This document shows, one piece after another, positions 27,054 to 35,038 of a stretch of DNA of 64,000 bases. The position numbers and the translations under genes were made by a program. The notes below the pieces were generated by a model. It was given only the letters and a program-made list of their open reading frames with translations. It searched no databases and was not told the origin of the DNA. Origin of the DNA: Marinilabiliales bacterium (GTDB lineage Bacteria; Bacteroidota; Bacteroidia; Bacteroidales; PUMT01). The stretch is from assembly GCA_007695015.1 (NCBI GenBank), contig REEN01000057.1, positions 1 through 64,000 of the forward strand. Reading direction: 5' to 3'. Every line of letters starts with the position of its first letter. Positions within the stretch are counted from its first letter, which is position 1.

Positions 27054-27146
27054 AGTATCGCAAGGTATTTGTTGTTTCCGGCCCAAAGGGTCGGGGCATT
27101 GAACCATTTTAAGAGTTAAGCAAGTTAAGGAAAATGGCTGACAGTT

Positions 27147-27602
27147 TCAAATCTTTTTGCCGGTGGCTGCAAACAGAGTCTCCCGCAGCCTTCTTCTTCC
27201 GTCATCAAGCACCTCCAGCTCAAGCCTGACAGTACCCGGAGGCAACAGTCCCCCGATCTTTTCAGGCCACTCTATCAGGCAGGTATCGTTCCCGAAAAAG
27301 TATTCTTCATAACCCATGTCAAGCACCTCCTCCAGGTTTTCAATACGGTAAAAATCGAAGTGGTAGCAGCTGACATTGCCGCTGCCGTCGCGATATTCAT
27401 TTACAAGTGCGAAAGTTGGACTGGTAACGGTCTGCTCAACGCCCAGTATCCTGCAAAGAGCCTTTATGAAGGTGGTCTTCCCTGATCCCATCTCACCATA
27501 GAATGCAAATATCCGGGCACCCGGGAAAGCCTCCTTTAGTCCGGCTGCGGCTTCGTCAATACTGTTCAGGTCAAATTCAACTGAAAAAACCATTTTCTTC
27601 AT
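27147..27602 (-). CDS. tsaE: TsaE, tRNA threonylcarbamoyladenosine synthesis ATPase
   Basis: Cytoplasmic ATPase partner of TsaB-TsaD, required for the t6A37 modification of ANN-reading tRNAs. The protein has 151 residues. The Walker A loop is GEMGSGKTTFIKALC around residues 36-50; SPTFALVNEY is the switch-like motif and HFDFYRIENLEEV and CLIEWPEKIG follow. This is the complete TsaE set. Its ATG overlaps the porX stop in an ATGA arrangement (27599-27602), which suggests translational coupling. The other TsaB/C/D genes are not in the window. Homologues in many Bacteroidota also sit next to porX, so this is a conserved neighbourhood (from memory, not checked). Confidence 0.93.
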   Translation of the reverse strand: MKKMVFSVEFDLNSIDEAAAGLKEAFPGARIFAFYGEMGSGKTTFIKALCRILGVEQTVTSPTFALVNEYRDGSGNVSCYHFDFYRIENLEEVLDMGYEEYFFGNDTCLIEWPEKIGGLLPPGTVRLELEVLDDGRRRLRETLFAATGKKI

Positions 27603-29155
27603 TCCCGCGGATCAAGTGAAATAAACGGCACCAGCATCTCCTCGAGCGATATCCCCCCATGCTGGAAAGTGTTCCTGTAGTAATTCGCATAATAGTTGTA
27701 ATTGTTCGGATATACAAAGAAATCCCGCCCTGTGGCAAAGATATAGGCTGAACTGACATTATTGCGTGGAAGACGGATCTTCGAAGGGTTACGTACCTCG
27801 AGCACCTGCCGGGGATCATAATCGAGATTTTTACCCTGCTTGTAACGCAAATTGGTCGTGGTATTACGGTCGCCTACCACCTTCACCGGGTTTTCCACTT
27901 TCACCGAACCGTGGTCGGAGGTCAGAAAAACCTTTACCCGCTGCCGGCTAAGCTCCCTGAGCAGGTCGAGAAGATAGGAATGTCTGAACCATGACCTGGT
28001 GAGCGACCTGTATGCAGAATCATCATCGGCCAGCTCCTTGATAACCTCCATCTCTGTACGGGCATGAGACAGCATATCAACGAAATTGTAAACAAGAACA
28101 GTAAGCGGATAGCTTGCAAGTGACGATATGTTCTCAGAAAGCTTCTTGCCGCTTGTCTTGTTCAGCACCTTTTCATAATAGAACCCGGTCTCCCTGCCCA
28201 GCCTTTTCAGCTGGTTGCCCAGGAGGGCCTTCTCATGAAGATTCTTGCTGCCCTCCTCTTCCTCATTAACCCACAGTTGCGGGTAAAGCCTTTCTATATC
28301 CCACGGCATAAGTCCGCCGAAAAAAGCATTCCTGGCAAATTGGGTGGCAGTAGGCAAAATACTGCAATAGAGCTCTTCATTTTCAACCTGGAAGTATTCC
28401 CTGATATCAGGCATTATTGCCTTCCACTGATCGTATCTCAGGTTATCTATAACTATCACCGCAACTTTGCGGGACTTGTCAAGAAGCGGGTTGATCCTTG
28501 AAGAGAACAGGGTATGTGACATCAGCGGCCTCCCGTTCTTTTCGTCTTCAAACCACACCGGGTATTCAGACTTGATGAACCTGGCAAATTCATTATTGGC
28601 CTCCTGCTTCTGGAGTGCGACAACTTCATTCATTCCGGGATCGGCTGAGTCCTCCAGCTCCATCTCCCAGTAAACGATCCTGCGGTAGATATCCACCCAG
28701 TCGCCGAAAGAAGATGCACTGTTTATTGACATGCCCAATTTTCCGAACTCAGACTGGTAGGAGGAGGTTATCTTTTTTGTAACAAGCATCCTTGTGTCAA
28801 CATTCTTTTTGATGGCCAGCAGGATCTGCTTCGGATGCACCGGTTTGATGAGGTAGTCGGAAATCTTCGACCCGATTGCCTCCTCCATTATATTCTCTTC
28901 CTCGCTCTTGGTTATCATTACCACCGGAAGGGCGGGGAATGCCCCCTTTATCTCTTCGAGTGCCTCCAGGCCGCTTTTACCCGGCATATATTCATCCAGG
29001 AACACCAGGTCGGGATTATGGGTCTTTACCATCTCCACGGCATCATGGCCGTTCGTGGCTGTGATCACCTCGTAACCTTTTGTCTCAAGAAAAATTATAT
29101 TGGGCCTAAGCAGGTCTATTTCGTCATCGGCCCAGAGTATCGTGATTTTTTTCAT
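27599..29155 (-). CDS. porX: PorX, response regulator with PglZ domain (T9SS regulation)
   Basis: 518-residue two-domain protein. Residues 1-120 are a CheY-like receiver with the acidic pocket DDE at 10-12, phosphoacceptor Asp54 in LVFLDEYMPG, and Lys in LIKPVHP. A linker and a PglZ (alkaline-phosphatase-like) domain fill about residues 200-518, with metal-site candidates in VIDNLRYDQW, TATQFARNAFF, NFVDMLSHARTEM and TSDHGSVKV. PorX controls type IX secretion with the PorY kinase and SigP in Porphyromonas, and its PglZ domain has been reported as a nucleotide phosphodiesterase. It lies 31 bases after the porW-like gene and overlaps tsaE, so the three are likely cotranscribed. PorY is not in the window. 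Confidence 0.93.
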   Translation of the reverse strand: MKKITILWADDEIDLLRPNIIFLETKGYEVITATNGHDAVEMVKTHNPDLVFLDEYMPGKSGLEALEEIKGAFPALPVVMITKSEEENIMEEAIGSKISDYLIKPVHPKQILLAIKKNVDTRMLVTKKITSSYQSEFGKLGMSINSASSFGDWVDIYRRIVYWEMELEDSADPGMNEVVALQKQEANNEFARFIKSEYPVWFEDEKNGRPLMSHTLFSSRINPLLDKSRKVAVIVIDNLRYDQWKAIMPDIREYFQVENEELYCSILPTATQFARNAFFGGLMPWDIERLYPQLWVNEEEEGSKNLHEKALLGNQLKRLGRETGFYYEKVLNKTSGKKLSENISSLASYPLTVLVYNFVDMLSHARTEMEVIKELADDDSAYRSLTRSWFRHSYLLDLLRELSRQRVKVFLTSDHGSVKVENPVKVVGDRNTTTNLRYKQGKNLDYDPRQVLEVRNPSKIRLPRNNVSSAYIFATGRDFFVYPNNYNYYANYYRNTFQHGGISLEEMLVPFISLDPRE

Positions 29156-29186
29156 TAAAGAGTCTTTTTATCTGCAAACACGGGTT

Positions 29187-31847
29187 TTACCTCACCAGGT
29201 ACTCCTCTTCAAAGAAGTTCAGGTAAGAGGCTATATTCCGGTCCTTCATGAAGATACCGTAATTATTGTCAGAGATGACAAACTGCGGAAAATCTGTCTG
29301 CCCCGTTTCGGCATAAACATCTTCCGATGCCCTGAAGCGCTTGAAATAATCCATCGAAACCGGCAGATCCGGAAGTCCCTCAACCCTGAGAATATGGTAG
29401 CTTCTCGTAAAAGACTCACTGCTTACGTTAAGGTCAAATCTTGGAAAGTTGTCGACATTGAAATTCACAATGTTGAACACCATCCTGTTAATGATATCCT
29501 GGTTGTTATCGACAATAACCACAAAATAGTGTTCGTCCTCCTTGTCATCCAGGTAAATATCGGTTTCGGTCACAACCTCGGCAAACTGGACAGCTTCAGC
29601 GTAGTCATCGTCAAGATAGGCTATGAACTGCATCGCGTTTTCTGCCATTTCAGTACCGGGATAGCTGGAAATATACTCGGTCAGCATATCCCTGAACACA
29701 GGTATGTTACCTCTTGACCCGTACGACAATGTTCGCAGGTACTCAAACCTTGGGATAAGATCACTCCCGGGCCACATGGCCGATGCATAAAGAGCTCTAT
29801 CGGCAACTTCTTCAAAATATCCGTCCCTGAAAAGATAGAATGTCTCTTCATAGTACCGTTCTGCCGCCTGCAGTTTCTCCTCATACTCCCTGAAATAATC
29901 AGGATTTGTGAGGATCGCCGCGTAAGGGCTTCCGGGATAACCGTCAACGATCATCTGTTCATACCTGCCGGCCGCACTGAGATTATTGTTATCCATGCTC
30001 ATATTATACAGGTCATACAGTGCGGGAAGGGCATAGTAACCTTCAGGGTACCTGCGTACAAGCTCAAGAAAGGCTTCCTCTGACCTTTCCAGATCACGGA
30101 GTTCATCCTTGAAGATCAGCCCCATATTGTAAAGGGCCTCCTCCAGCCTGTAATGCGAGTTCATCATGGCCTCCTCCGTAAGCGGGATATCTCTGAGGTA
30201 AAACTCCCTGCTTCCCTGTTCGGGTGCATCCTCATCTTCCTCCTCAGCATCAGCAACAGGGTCTCTCCCTGCATCTGCCATCATTGCCGGCGCGATGGTC
30301 TGCCGGCTGGACCTGCGCCAGTTGTCCTCCAGCCTCCGCTCGCCCCAGATCGACTCAAACTCATTCTGGCCGAAGGTAACGGCAGAGGGGTTGTAAAAAT
30401 ACCAGCTGCCGTCGCCTGTACGCTCGGCCTGGTAACGCGCCGACTGGGCAGTGCGGGCAGTGCGGTACTGGGGTGTTTGCTGTGCAAGCCTTTCACGCTC
30501 ACGCGCATCAGCCTCCTCCTGTCTTGCCATAGCGATGATATCGTCAATCTTCCTGTTCCTTTCTGTCTCGCTCATTGAGGCAAGAAGCTGCAGGCTGTCC
30601 TCCAGACGGTAGATCAGTATGTTGTCAACCAGCGCATTGAGAACAGCGCTTTTCGCCTGTAAGGCTTCCATGTCGGGAAAGTCCCGGTCCATATTGATAA
30701 GGGCGGAGTCGTAATATTCTGCGGCTGTGACATAATCAGGGTGCTCAAAATAGATGTCGGCCAGGGAAAGATAGGTGATTGATTTCTGAGAAGGGTTGGT
30801 CCCCCTTGCGGTTGCTGCGAGCTTATAATGCCTGATGGCATTCTCCTCATCGCCATCCCTCAGGTAGATGTTCCCCAGGGCATAATATATCTGATCCTCG
30901 AAATCCCTGTTCTTTTCATCGCGGAGCATCCTTTCGAGGGTATTTATCATCTGCCCTGTTTCACCGCTGCCGGTTTCAACAACCCCCGCCTGGCCCAGAC
31001 GTGCGTTAAACACCATTTCATACGGGGGGTTCATTCCTATAACGCGTGCGTAATAGTCGGAGGCCCTGGAATTATCCCCAATGCTCTCATAAAGCTGTGC
31101 AAGAATGTAGTTGTACCTCACCCTTGTAGACTTACCCCGGGTCTGCTTAAGGGCCCTTTCCAGATTTTCCGCGGCCCTGGCGGGCTGTCCAAGCCTGAGG
31201 TGGTAGTCGGCCACCGTTGCATATAGTTCTCCTTCAAGGTCTGCAGGAAACTCAGGGTCATCAATGATCTGTTCGAGCAACAGTCTCGCTTCGTTAAACC
31301 TTTGGCTCTCAATATATGTACGCATAAGCCAGACCCTCGCTTCATGACGCTCCTCATTCAGGGCATACTCCCTTATAACATACATGAATGCCTGGGTGGC
31401 TGACACAAAATCGTGCTTGTGGAAATGCGCCTTCCCGGCAAGAAGGTAACTCTGCCTAACCCATTTGTTATATTCATTCAGCTGGTAGAACTCCTCGTCT
31501 CTCCCAAAAAGAGAACCCCTTCCCTCTTCGGGCCTGACGGTAATACTCTTGTTGTTTATAACCTTTGACGCCTTATCGATGGCACGGTCCATATGGGGAG
31601 CAGCAGACCTTGCCAGGTCGGGATCCGTATAGAGAAATACCGGCAGAACCTTGTTGTAGTCATAGCGGAAGTCACGCTCCATGTTCCGCACCCCTGTTCT
31701 GTAACTCTCCCTGCCATTGAAAAAAGCATTGTATTTGGCAGTAACCTGGTGATATGTTCTCGTTAGCAGGGTGTTCTTCTGCGTGGAGCATGATGCCGCG
31801 AACATAATGATAAAAAGGAGTGCAGCATATCTCACAACTGGTTGCAT
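29187..31847 (-). CDS. porW: PorW/SprE-like tetratricopeptide lipoprotein (T9SS)
   Basis: 886-residue predicted lipoprotein. The signal ends in MFAASC with the lipidated Cys20, and then comes the family start TQKNTLLTRTYHQVTAKYNAFFNG. At least ten helical TPR-type repeats follow, for example HFHKHDFVSATQAFMYVIREY and AARAAENLERALKQ. A disordered acidic stretch (DAEEEDEDAPEQ) sits near residue 530. PorW of Porphyromonas and SprE of Flavobacterium are outer-membrane-linked T9SS components needed for secretion or gliding. The direct linkage to porX fits. The C-terminal part (about 770-886) is non-TPR and may be the conserved PorW tail. The family is well supported; the symbol follows the Porphyromonas usage. 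Confidence 0.85.
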   Translation of the reverse strand: MQPVVRYAALLFIIMFAASCSTQKNTLLTRTYHQVTAKYNAFFNGRESYRTGVRNMERDFRYDYNKVLPVFLYTDPDLARSAAPHMDRAIDKASKVINNKSITVRPEEGRGSLFGRDEEFYQLNEYNKWVRQSYLLAGKAHFHKHDFVSATQAFMYVIREYALNEERHEARVWLMRTYIESQRFNEARLLLEQIIDDPEFPADLEGELYATVADYHLRLGQPARAAENLERALKQTRGKSTRVRYNYILAQLYESIGDNSRASDYYARVIGMNPPYEMVFNARLGQAGVVETGSGETGQMINTLERMLRDEKNRDFEDQIYYALGNIYLRDGDEENAIRHYKLAATARGTNPSQKSITYLSLADIYFEHPDYVTAAEYYDSALINMDRDFPDMEALQAKSAVLNALVDNILIYRLEDSLQLLASMSETERNRKIDDIIAMARQEEADARERERLAQQTPQYRTARTAQSARYQAERTGDGSWYFYNPSAVTFGQNEFESIWGERRLEDNWRRSSRQTIAPAMMADAGRDPVADAEEEDEDAPEQGSREFYLRDIPLTEEAMMNSHYRLEEALYNMGLIFKDELRDLERSEEAFLELVRRYPEGYYALPALYDLYNMSMDNNNLSAAGRYEQMIVDGYPGSPYAAILTNPDYFREYEEKLQAAERYYEETFYLFRDGYFEEVADRALYASAMWPGSDLIPRFEYLRTLSYGSRGNIPVFRDMLTEYISSYPGTEMAENAMQFIAYLDDDYAEAVQFAEVVTETDIYLDDKEDEHYFVVIVDNNQDIINRMVFNIVNFNVDNFPRFDLNVSSESFTRSYHILRVEGLPDLPVSMDYFKRFRASEDVYAETGQTDFPQFVISDNNYGIFMKDRNIASYLNFFEEEYLVR

Positions 31848-31997
31848 AAATGCAGCTATTTTGTTTTAACTGACGCATAAAAACGGGAACGGTTGCACTG
31901 CACCCTCCCCGCTGGTAACGAACCTGTCTGATTTCTTTCTAATACAATAACTGCTAAAACCCCCGCATATTATTTCAGGGGCAAAAAAAACGGCCGA

Positions 31998-32234
31998 TCA
32001 GGCAGCAACGACTTCCTTAATTTCAGGTATGTCGCTTTTGATTGCCTGTTCAACACCGGCTTTCAGTGTCTGCATGCTGTACGGACAGCCATGGCATGCG
32101 CCTGTAAGACGGACTTTAAGCACATTATCGTCAGTTAGTTCAACCACTTCAATATCACCTCCGTCAGCCTGCAGATAGGGTCTCACCTTATCAAGTGTGG
32201 CTGCTACTCTCTTGAGCAATTCTTCTTTCGACAT
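31998..32234 (-). CDS. NifU C-terminal-domain (Nfu) iron-sulfur carrier
   Basis: 78-residue cytoplasmic protein consisting only of the Nfu domain. It has RPYLQADGGDIEVVEL and the cluster-binding CxxC in TGACHGCPYSMQTL. Nfu proteins accept or pass on 4Fe-4S clusters. It follows mrp by 32 bases on the same strand, a sensible pairing because Mrp-type ATPases also carry clusters. The 150-base gap to the porW-like gene has no strong terminator. Confidence 0.93.
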   Translation of the reverse strand: MSKEELLKRVAATLDKVRPYLQADGGDIEVVELTDDNVLKVRLTGACHGCPYSMQTLKAGVEQAIKSDIPEIKEVVAA

Positions 32235-32266
32235 ATTATTGGTATTAAATCTGTTATTAATGATCG

Positions 32267-33361
32267 CTACTTCTTTATTTCAACTTTTTTTGTGGGTTCC
32301 ATGGTCCTGTTTCTTTCATCCACCACTTCAACAACTTTTGCAGCAAGTCTTTCAAAGGCTGCAGCAGTCTCGTTGTTTTCAAGGGCCACCGGTGTACCAC
32401 TGTCTCCTCCCTCACAGATACCCTGTACCATCGGTATCTGCCCAAGCACGGGCAGGTCAAGCCTTTCGGCAAGTTTTTTGCAACCGTCACGTCCGAATAT
32501 GTAGTACCTGTTCCCGGGCAGCTCGGCAGGGGTGAACCATGCCATATTCTCAACCAGCCCCAGTACCGGAACCGAGATATCCTTGCTCCTGAACATTGCC
32601 ACTCCCTTGGTAACATCTGCCAGCGCCACATCCTGGGGCGTACTTACCATTATCGCGCCTGTTACGGGCAACTCCTGCACCAGGGTCAGATGAATATCGC
32701 TTGTTCCGGGAGGAAGGTCAAATATCATATAATCCAGATCCCCCCACTCTGCATCACCAATAAGTTGTTTCAAAGCACCTGTAGCCATAGGCCCACGCCA
32801 GATCAGCGCATTATCGGCAGGCACGAATAACCCTACCGACAGAAACTTTACCCCGTATTTCATCTCAGGAATAATGAGGCTCCTGTCACCCTCTTTCCTC
32901 ACCTTTGGCCTTGAATCCACCGCTCCCATCATCTTCGGCACCGAGGGCCCGAATATGTCAGCATCCAGGAGCCCGACCCTGTAACCCTTTTTGGCCAGTG
33001 CCACGGCCAGGTTGACAGCAACGGTGCTCTTGCCCACACCTCCCTTGCCCGAAGCCACGGCAATTACGTTTTTGACGCCCGACAGCAGTGGTGGCGGTGT
33101 CTTCTGTTTCGGCGCATCCATAATGATCCCTATTTCCAGTCCGGGTCCCTCACCAAAAGCCGATCTCAGCGCCTTTTCACAGGCCATCTTGACCGCCCTC
33201 ACAAAAGGGTCTCTCCGGCCGCCGGTATCAAGGCTGAAACTGATGAATTTTTCATCAACCGACAGGTCCCTTAACATTGACAATGTCACAATATCCTTCC
33301 CTGCACCAGGATGGTTGATCTTTTTCAGTATTTCAACCACTTTGTCTTTTGTCGGTACCAT
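32267..33361 (-). CDS. mrp: Mrp/ApbC-type iron-sulfur carrier ATPase
   Basis: 364 residues. An N-terminal MIP18/DUF59 domain (about 1-90, VVEILKKINHPGAGKDIVTLSML) is fused to a deviant-Walker P-loop ATPase. The loop is ASGKGGVGKSTVAVNLA and is followed by GLLDADIFGPSVPKM, IWRGPMATGALKQ and FDLPPGTSDIHLT. These proteins load Fe-S clusters onto targets. The C-terminal CxxC that bridges the cluster in many family members is absent: the region reads VENMAWFTPAELPGNRYYIFG, with a single later Cys in GRDGCKK. Other Bacteroidota Mrp proteins look alike in my recollection. ATG 33361 is close to a putative -7 box (33366-33373). Confidence 0.93.
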   Translation of the reverse strand: MVPTKDKVVEILKKINHPGAGKDIVTLSMLRDLSVDEKFISFSLDTGGRRDPFVRAVKMACEKALRSAFGEGPGLEIGIIMDAPKQKTPPPLLSGVKNVIAVASGKGGVGKSTVAVNLAVALAKKGYRVGLLDADIFGPSVPKMMGAVDSRPKVRKEGDRSLIIPEMKYGVKFLSVGLFVPADNALIWRGPMATGALKQLIGDAEWGDLDYMIFDLPPGTSDIHLTLVQELPVTGAIMVSTPQDVALADVTKGVAMFRSKDISVPVLGLVENMAWFTPAELPGNRYYIFGRDGCKKLAERLDLPVLGQIPMVQGICEGGDSGTPVALENNETAAAFERLAAKVVEVVDERNRTMEPTKKVEIKK

Positions 33362-33490
33362 AAGACAAAATTATCAATATTTAAACTAAATATAACCAAC
33401 TGCAAATGTATAAAAAAAAACCGACCGGTCACGGCAGCGAACCTGAGCTGTCGCATCAGGACCGGCTCAAGGCCCGCTTTAAAGACTGCA

Positions 33491-33826
33491 TCAGCGCCCG
33501 TTGCAGGGATCCCAGAAAAGTTCACTGAACCTGACCACCCTGTCGTCTGCAACCTTTATGTTCTCATTTTCCAGAAGTTGCTGCATAGCAGTGGGCGTCC
33601 CGAAATGGTATTTCCCTGTCAAATAACCGTTGCGGTTAACCACGCGGTGAGCCGGAATGAAATCCTCCCGGCTGTGACAGTTATTCAGCGCCCATCCCAC
33701 CATGCGCGCCGAACCTGACGAGCCCAGGCAGCGCGCTATCGCACCGTAGGTGGTAACCCTTCCGAAGGGAATACGGGATGTCACCCTGTATACCCTTTCA
33801 AAAAAGCTCTCTTTATCACTGGTCAT
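33491..33826 (-). CDS. Alkyltransferase-like (ATL) protein, MGMT family
   Basis: 111-residue relative of the O6-alkylguanine DNA methyltransferase C-terminal domain. It keeps the helix-turn-helix RVTTYGAIARCLG, the arginine finger region SARMVGWALNNC and the active-site loop, but the nucleophilic Cys of PCHR is replaced by Ala59: IPAHRVVN. Such ATL proteins cannot transfer alkyl groups. They bind O6-alkylguanine in DNA and hand the lesion to nucleotide excision repair. The ATG at 33826 overlaps the trmB stop by 11 bases, suggesting coupling, and mrp follows. Confidence 0.9.
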   Translation of the reverse strand: MTSDKESFFERVYRVTSRIPFGRVTTYGAIARCLGSSGSARMVGWALNNCHSREDFIPAHRVVNRNGYLTGKYHFGTPTAMQQLLENENIKVADDRVVRFSELFWDPCNGR

Positions 33827-34511
33827 CCGGCTCGTTTATTGATTTGTTTCCGTCAATCCTGAACCTGATATAGCATATAGGCTTGCCGTGCTTCAGAAAC
33901 TTCTTTTCATAGAAAGTGCGTATGTCAAGTACAGGGTCGCCTGTACCGTTACCGTACAGATCGTTAGTATGAGCATCTATTTCCAGCCGGTTACCCTCCA
34001 GCAATGACAGGGTATATTCATAAAGCACAGCACTGTCTGTCTTCAGGTGTACAAGTCCCCCCGGCTTCAGGAAACCCCTGTATCTGCAAAGGAACTGGGG
34101 TGCGGTAAGCCTCTTCCTTGCCTTTTTTACCTGGGGATCAGGAAAGGTCAGCCATATTTCATCAACCTCATCCTGTGCAAAAAAAGAGGAGATCATCTCT
34201 ATACGTGTCCTCAAAAAGCCAGCATTTTCAAGGCCGTTGTCAAGGGCATACCTGGCCCCTTTCCATATCCTCGCCCCTTTTATGTCCACTCCCAGGAAAT
34301 TCTTCTCCGGCATCATCTTTGCCAGTTCAATAGTGTACTCCCCTTTTCCGCAACCAAGCTCCAGCACCAGGGGGCCGCTACGCCGGAAGAAAGCTTCAGC
34401 CCACTTGCCGCAGAGCGGGTGCCTTTCGCCGTACACCTGATCCGCTCCGGCCTGCACCACATTCTCAAAATCCCGCATTTCGGCAAATCTCAGCAGCTTC
34501 TTCTTTCCCAC
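33816..34511 (-). CDS. trmB: tRNA (guanine-N7-)-methyltransferase TrmB
   Basis: S-adenosylmethionine-dependent enzyme that makes m7G46 in the variable loop of tRNAs. The 231 residues contain the Rossmann SAM site LVLELGCGKGEYTIELA, FLGVDIKGARIWKGA and the TrmB-specific DEIWLTFPDPQVKKARKR. The start codon is GTG at 34511, giving GKKKLLRFAEM, which corresponds to the usual N-terminus. The gene sits 20 bases after the gldH stop and overlaps the ATL gene. The product length agrees with homologues. Confidence 0.95.
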   Translation of the reverse strand: MGKKKLLRFAEMRDFENVVQAGADQVYGERHPLCGKWAEAFFRRSGPLVLELGCGKGEYTIELAKMMPEKNFLGVDIKGARIWKGARYALDNGLENAGFLRTRIEMISSFFAQDEVDEIWLTFPDPQVKKARKRLTAPQFLCRYRGFLKPGGLVHLKTDSAVLYEYTLSLLEGNRLEIDAHTNDLYGNGTGDPVLDIRTFYEKKFLKHGKPICYIRFRIDGNKSINEPDDQ

Positions 34512-34531
34512 AACAGTATGATTATCCAGGT

Positions 34532-35038
34532 TTATATACCGGCCTTTTCGACCCTGAGCCCGATATCGGTTATTCCCGGCAAATCTGCGATTCTCATTGC
34601 CTGTTCTATTTCAAAAACATAAATACCCCTTTCGGGGAACCGTACGTTCCGCCTGTAATAGAACCTGTTCTGCCAGATGCTCCCAAAACCACTGCCTTTC
34701 CATTTCCCGGATGGCTCGGCCAGTACAAGCTCAAGGGTGTCGCGGGTGGACGACCCGCCGGGCGATGTAACCGAGATAAAGAGAAAAAGGTTGCTCCTGG
34801 GGTATTCACCGGTATTCCGCACATTAATGAGCAGGTTGTGCAGGCTCAGGGTATCGTCAATATTTACCCCGAACACAGGTACATTGTCCCTGTCCCATAC
34901 GGTGCCGGGAATGCGGCGGTTCTCCTCGTAAACAACGCCCGGGTTACAGCCGGCAGCAAAAACCATGAAGGCAATTGATAGCAAAAAAAGGCCTGCAGGC
35001 ACCCTGCCGTAATTGGAGTCGGTATAACTGTCATTCAT
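34532..35038 (-). CDS. gldH: GldH-like gliding motility lipoprotein
   Basis: 168-residue predicted lipoprotein; the signal ends FMVFAAGC with Cys31 as lipidation site. The mature part has the GldH blocks VYEENRRIPGTVWDRD, HNLLINVRNTGEYPRSNLFLFI and FGSIWQNRFYYRRNVRFPERGIYVFEI-like strands. GldH of Flavobacterium johnsoniae is required for gliding, and homologues also occur in non-gliding Bacteroidota with T9SS. The ATG at 35038 overlaps the 3' end of the upstream PSP1-domain gene by 8 bases. The neighbourhood holB-PSP1 gene-gldH seems typical for the phylum (recollection). Confidence 0.85.
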   Translation of the reverse strand: MNDSYTDSNYGRVPAGLFLLSIAFMVFAAGCNPGVVYEENRRIPGTVWDRDNVPVFGVNIDDTLSLHNLLINVRNTGEYPRSNLFLFISVTSPGGSSTRDTLELVLAEPSGKWKGSGFGSIWQNRFYYRRNVRFPERGIYVFEIEQAMRIADLPGITDIGLRVEKAGI

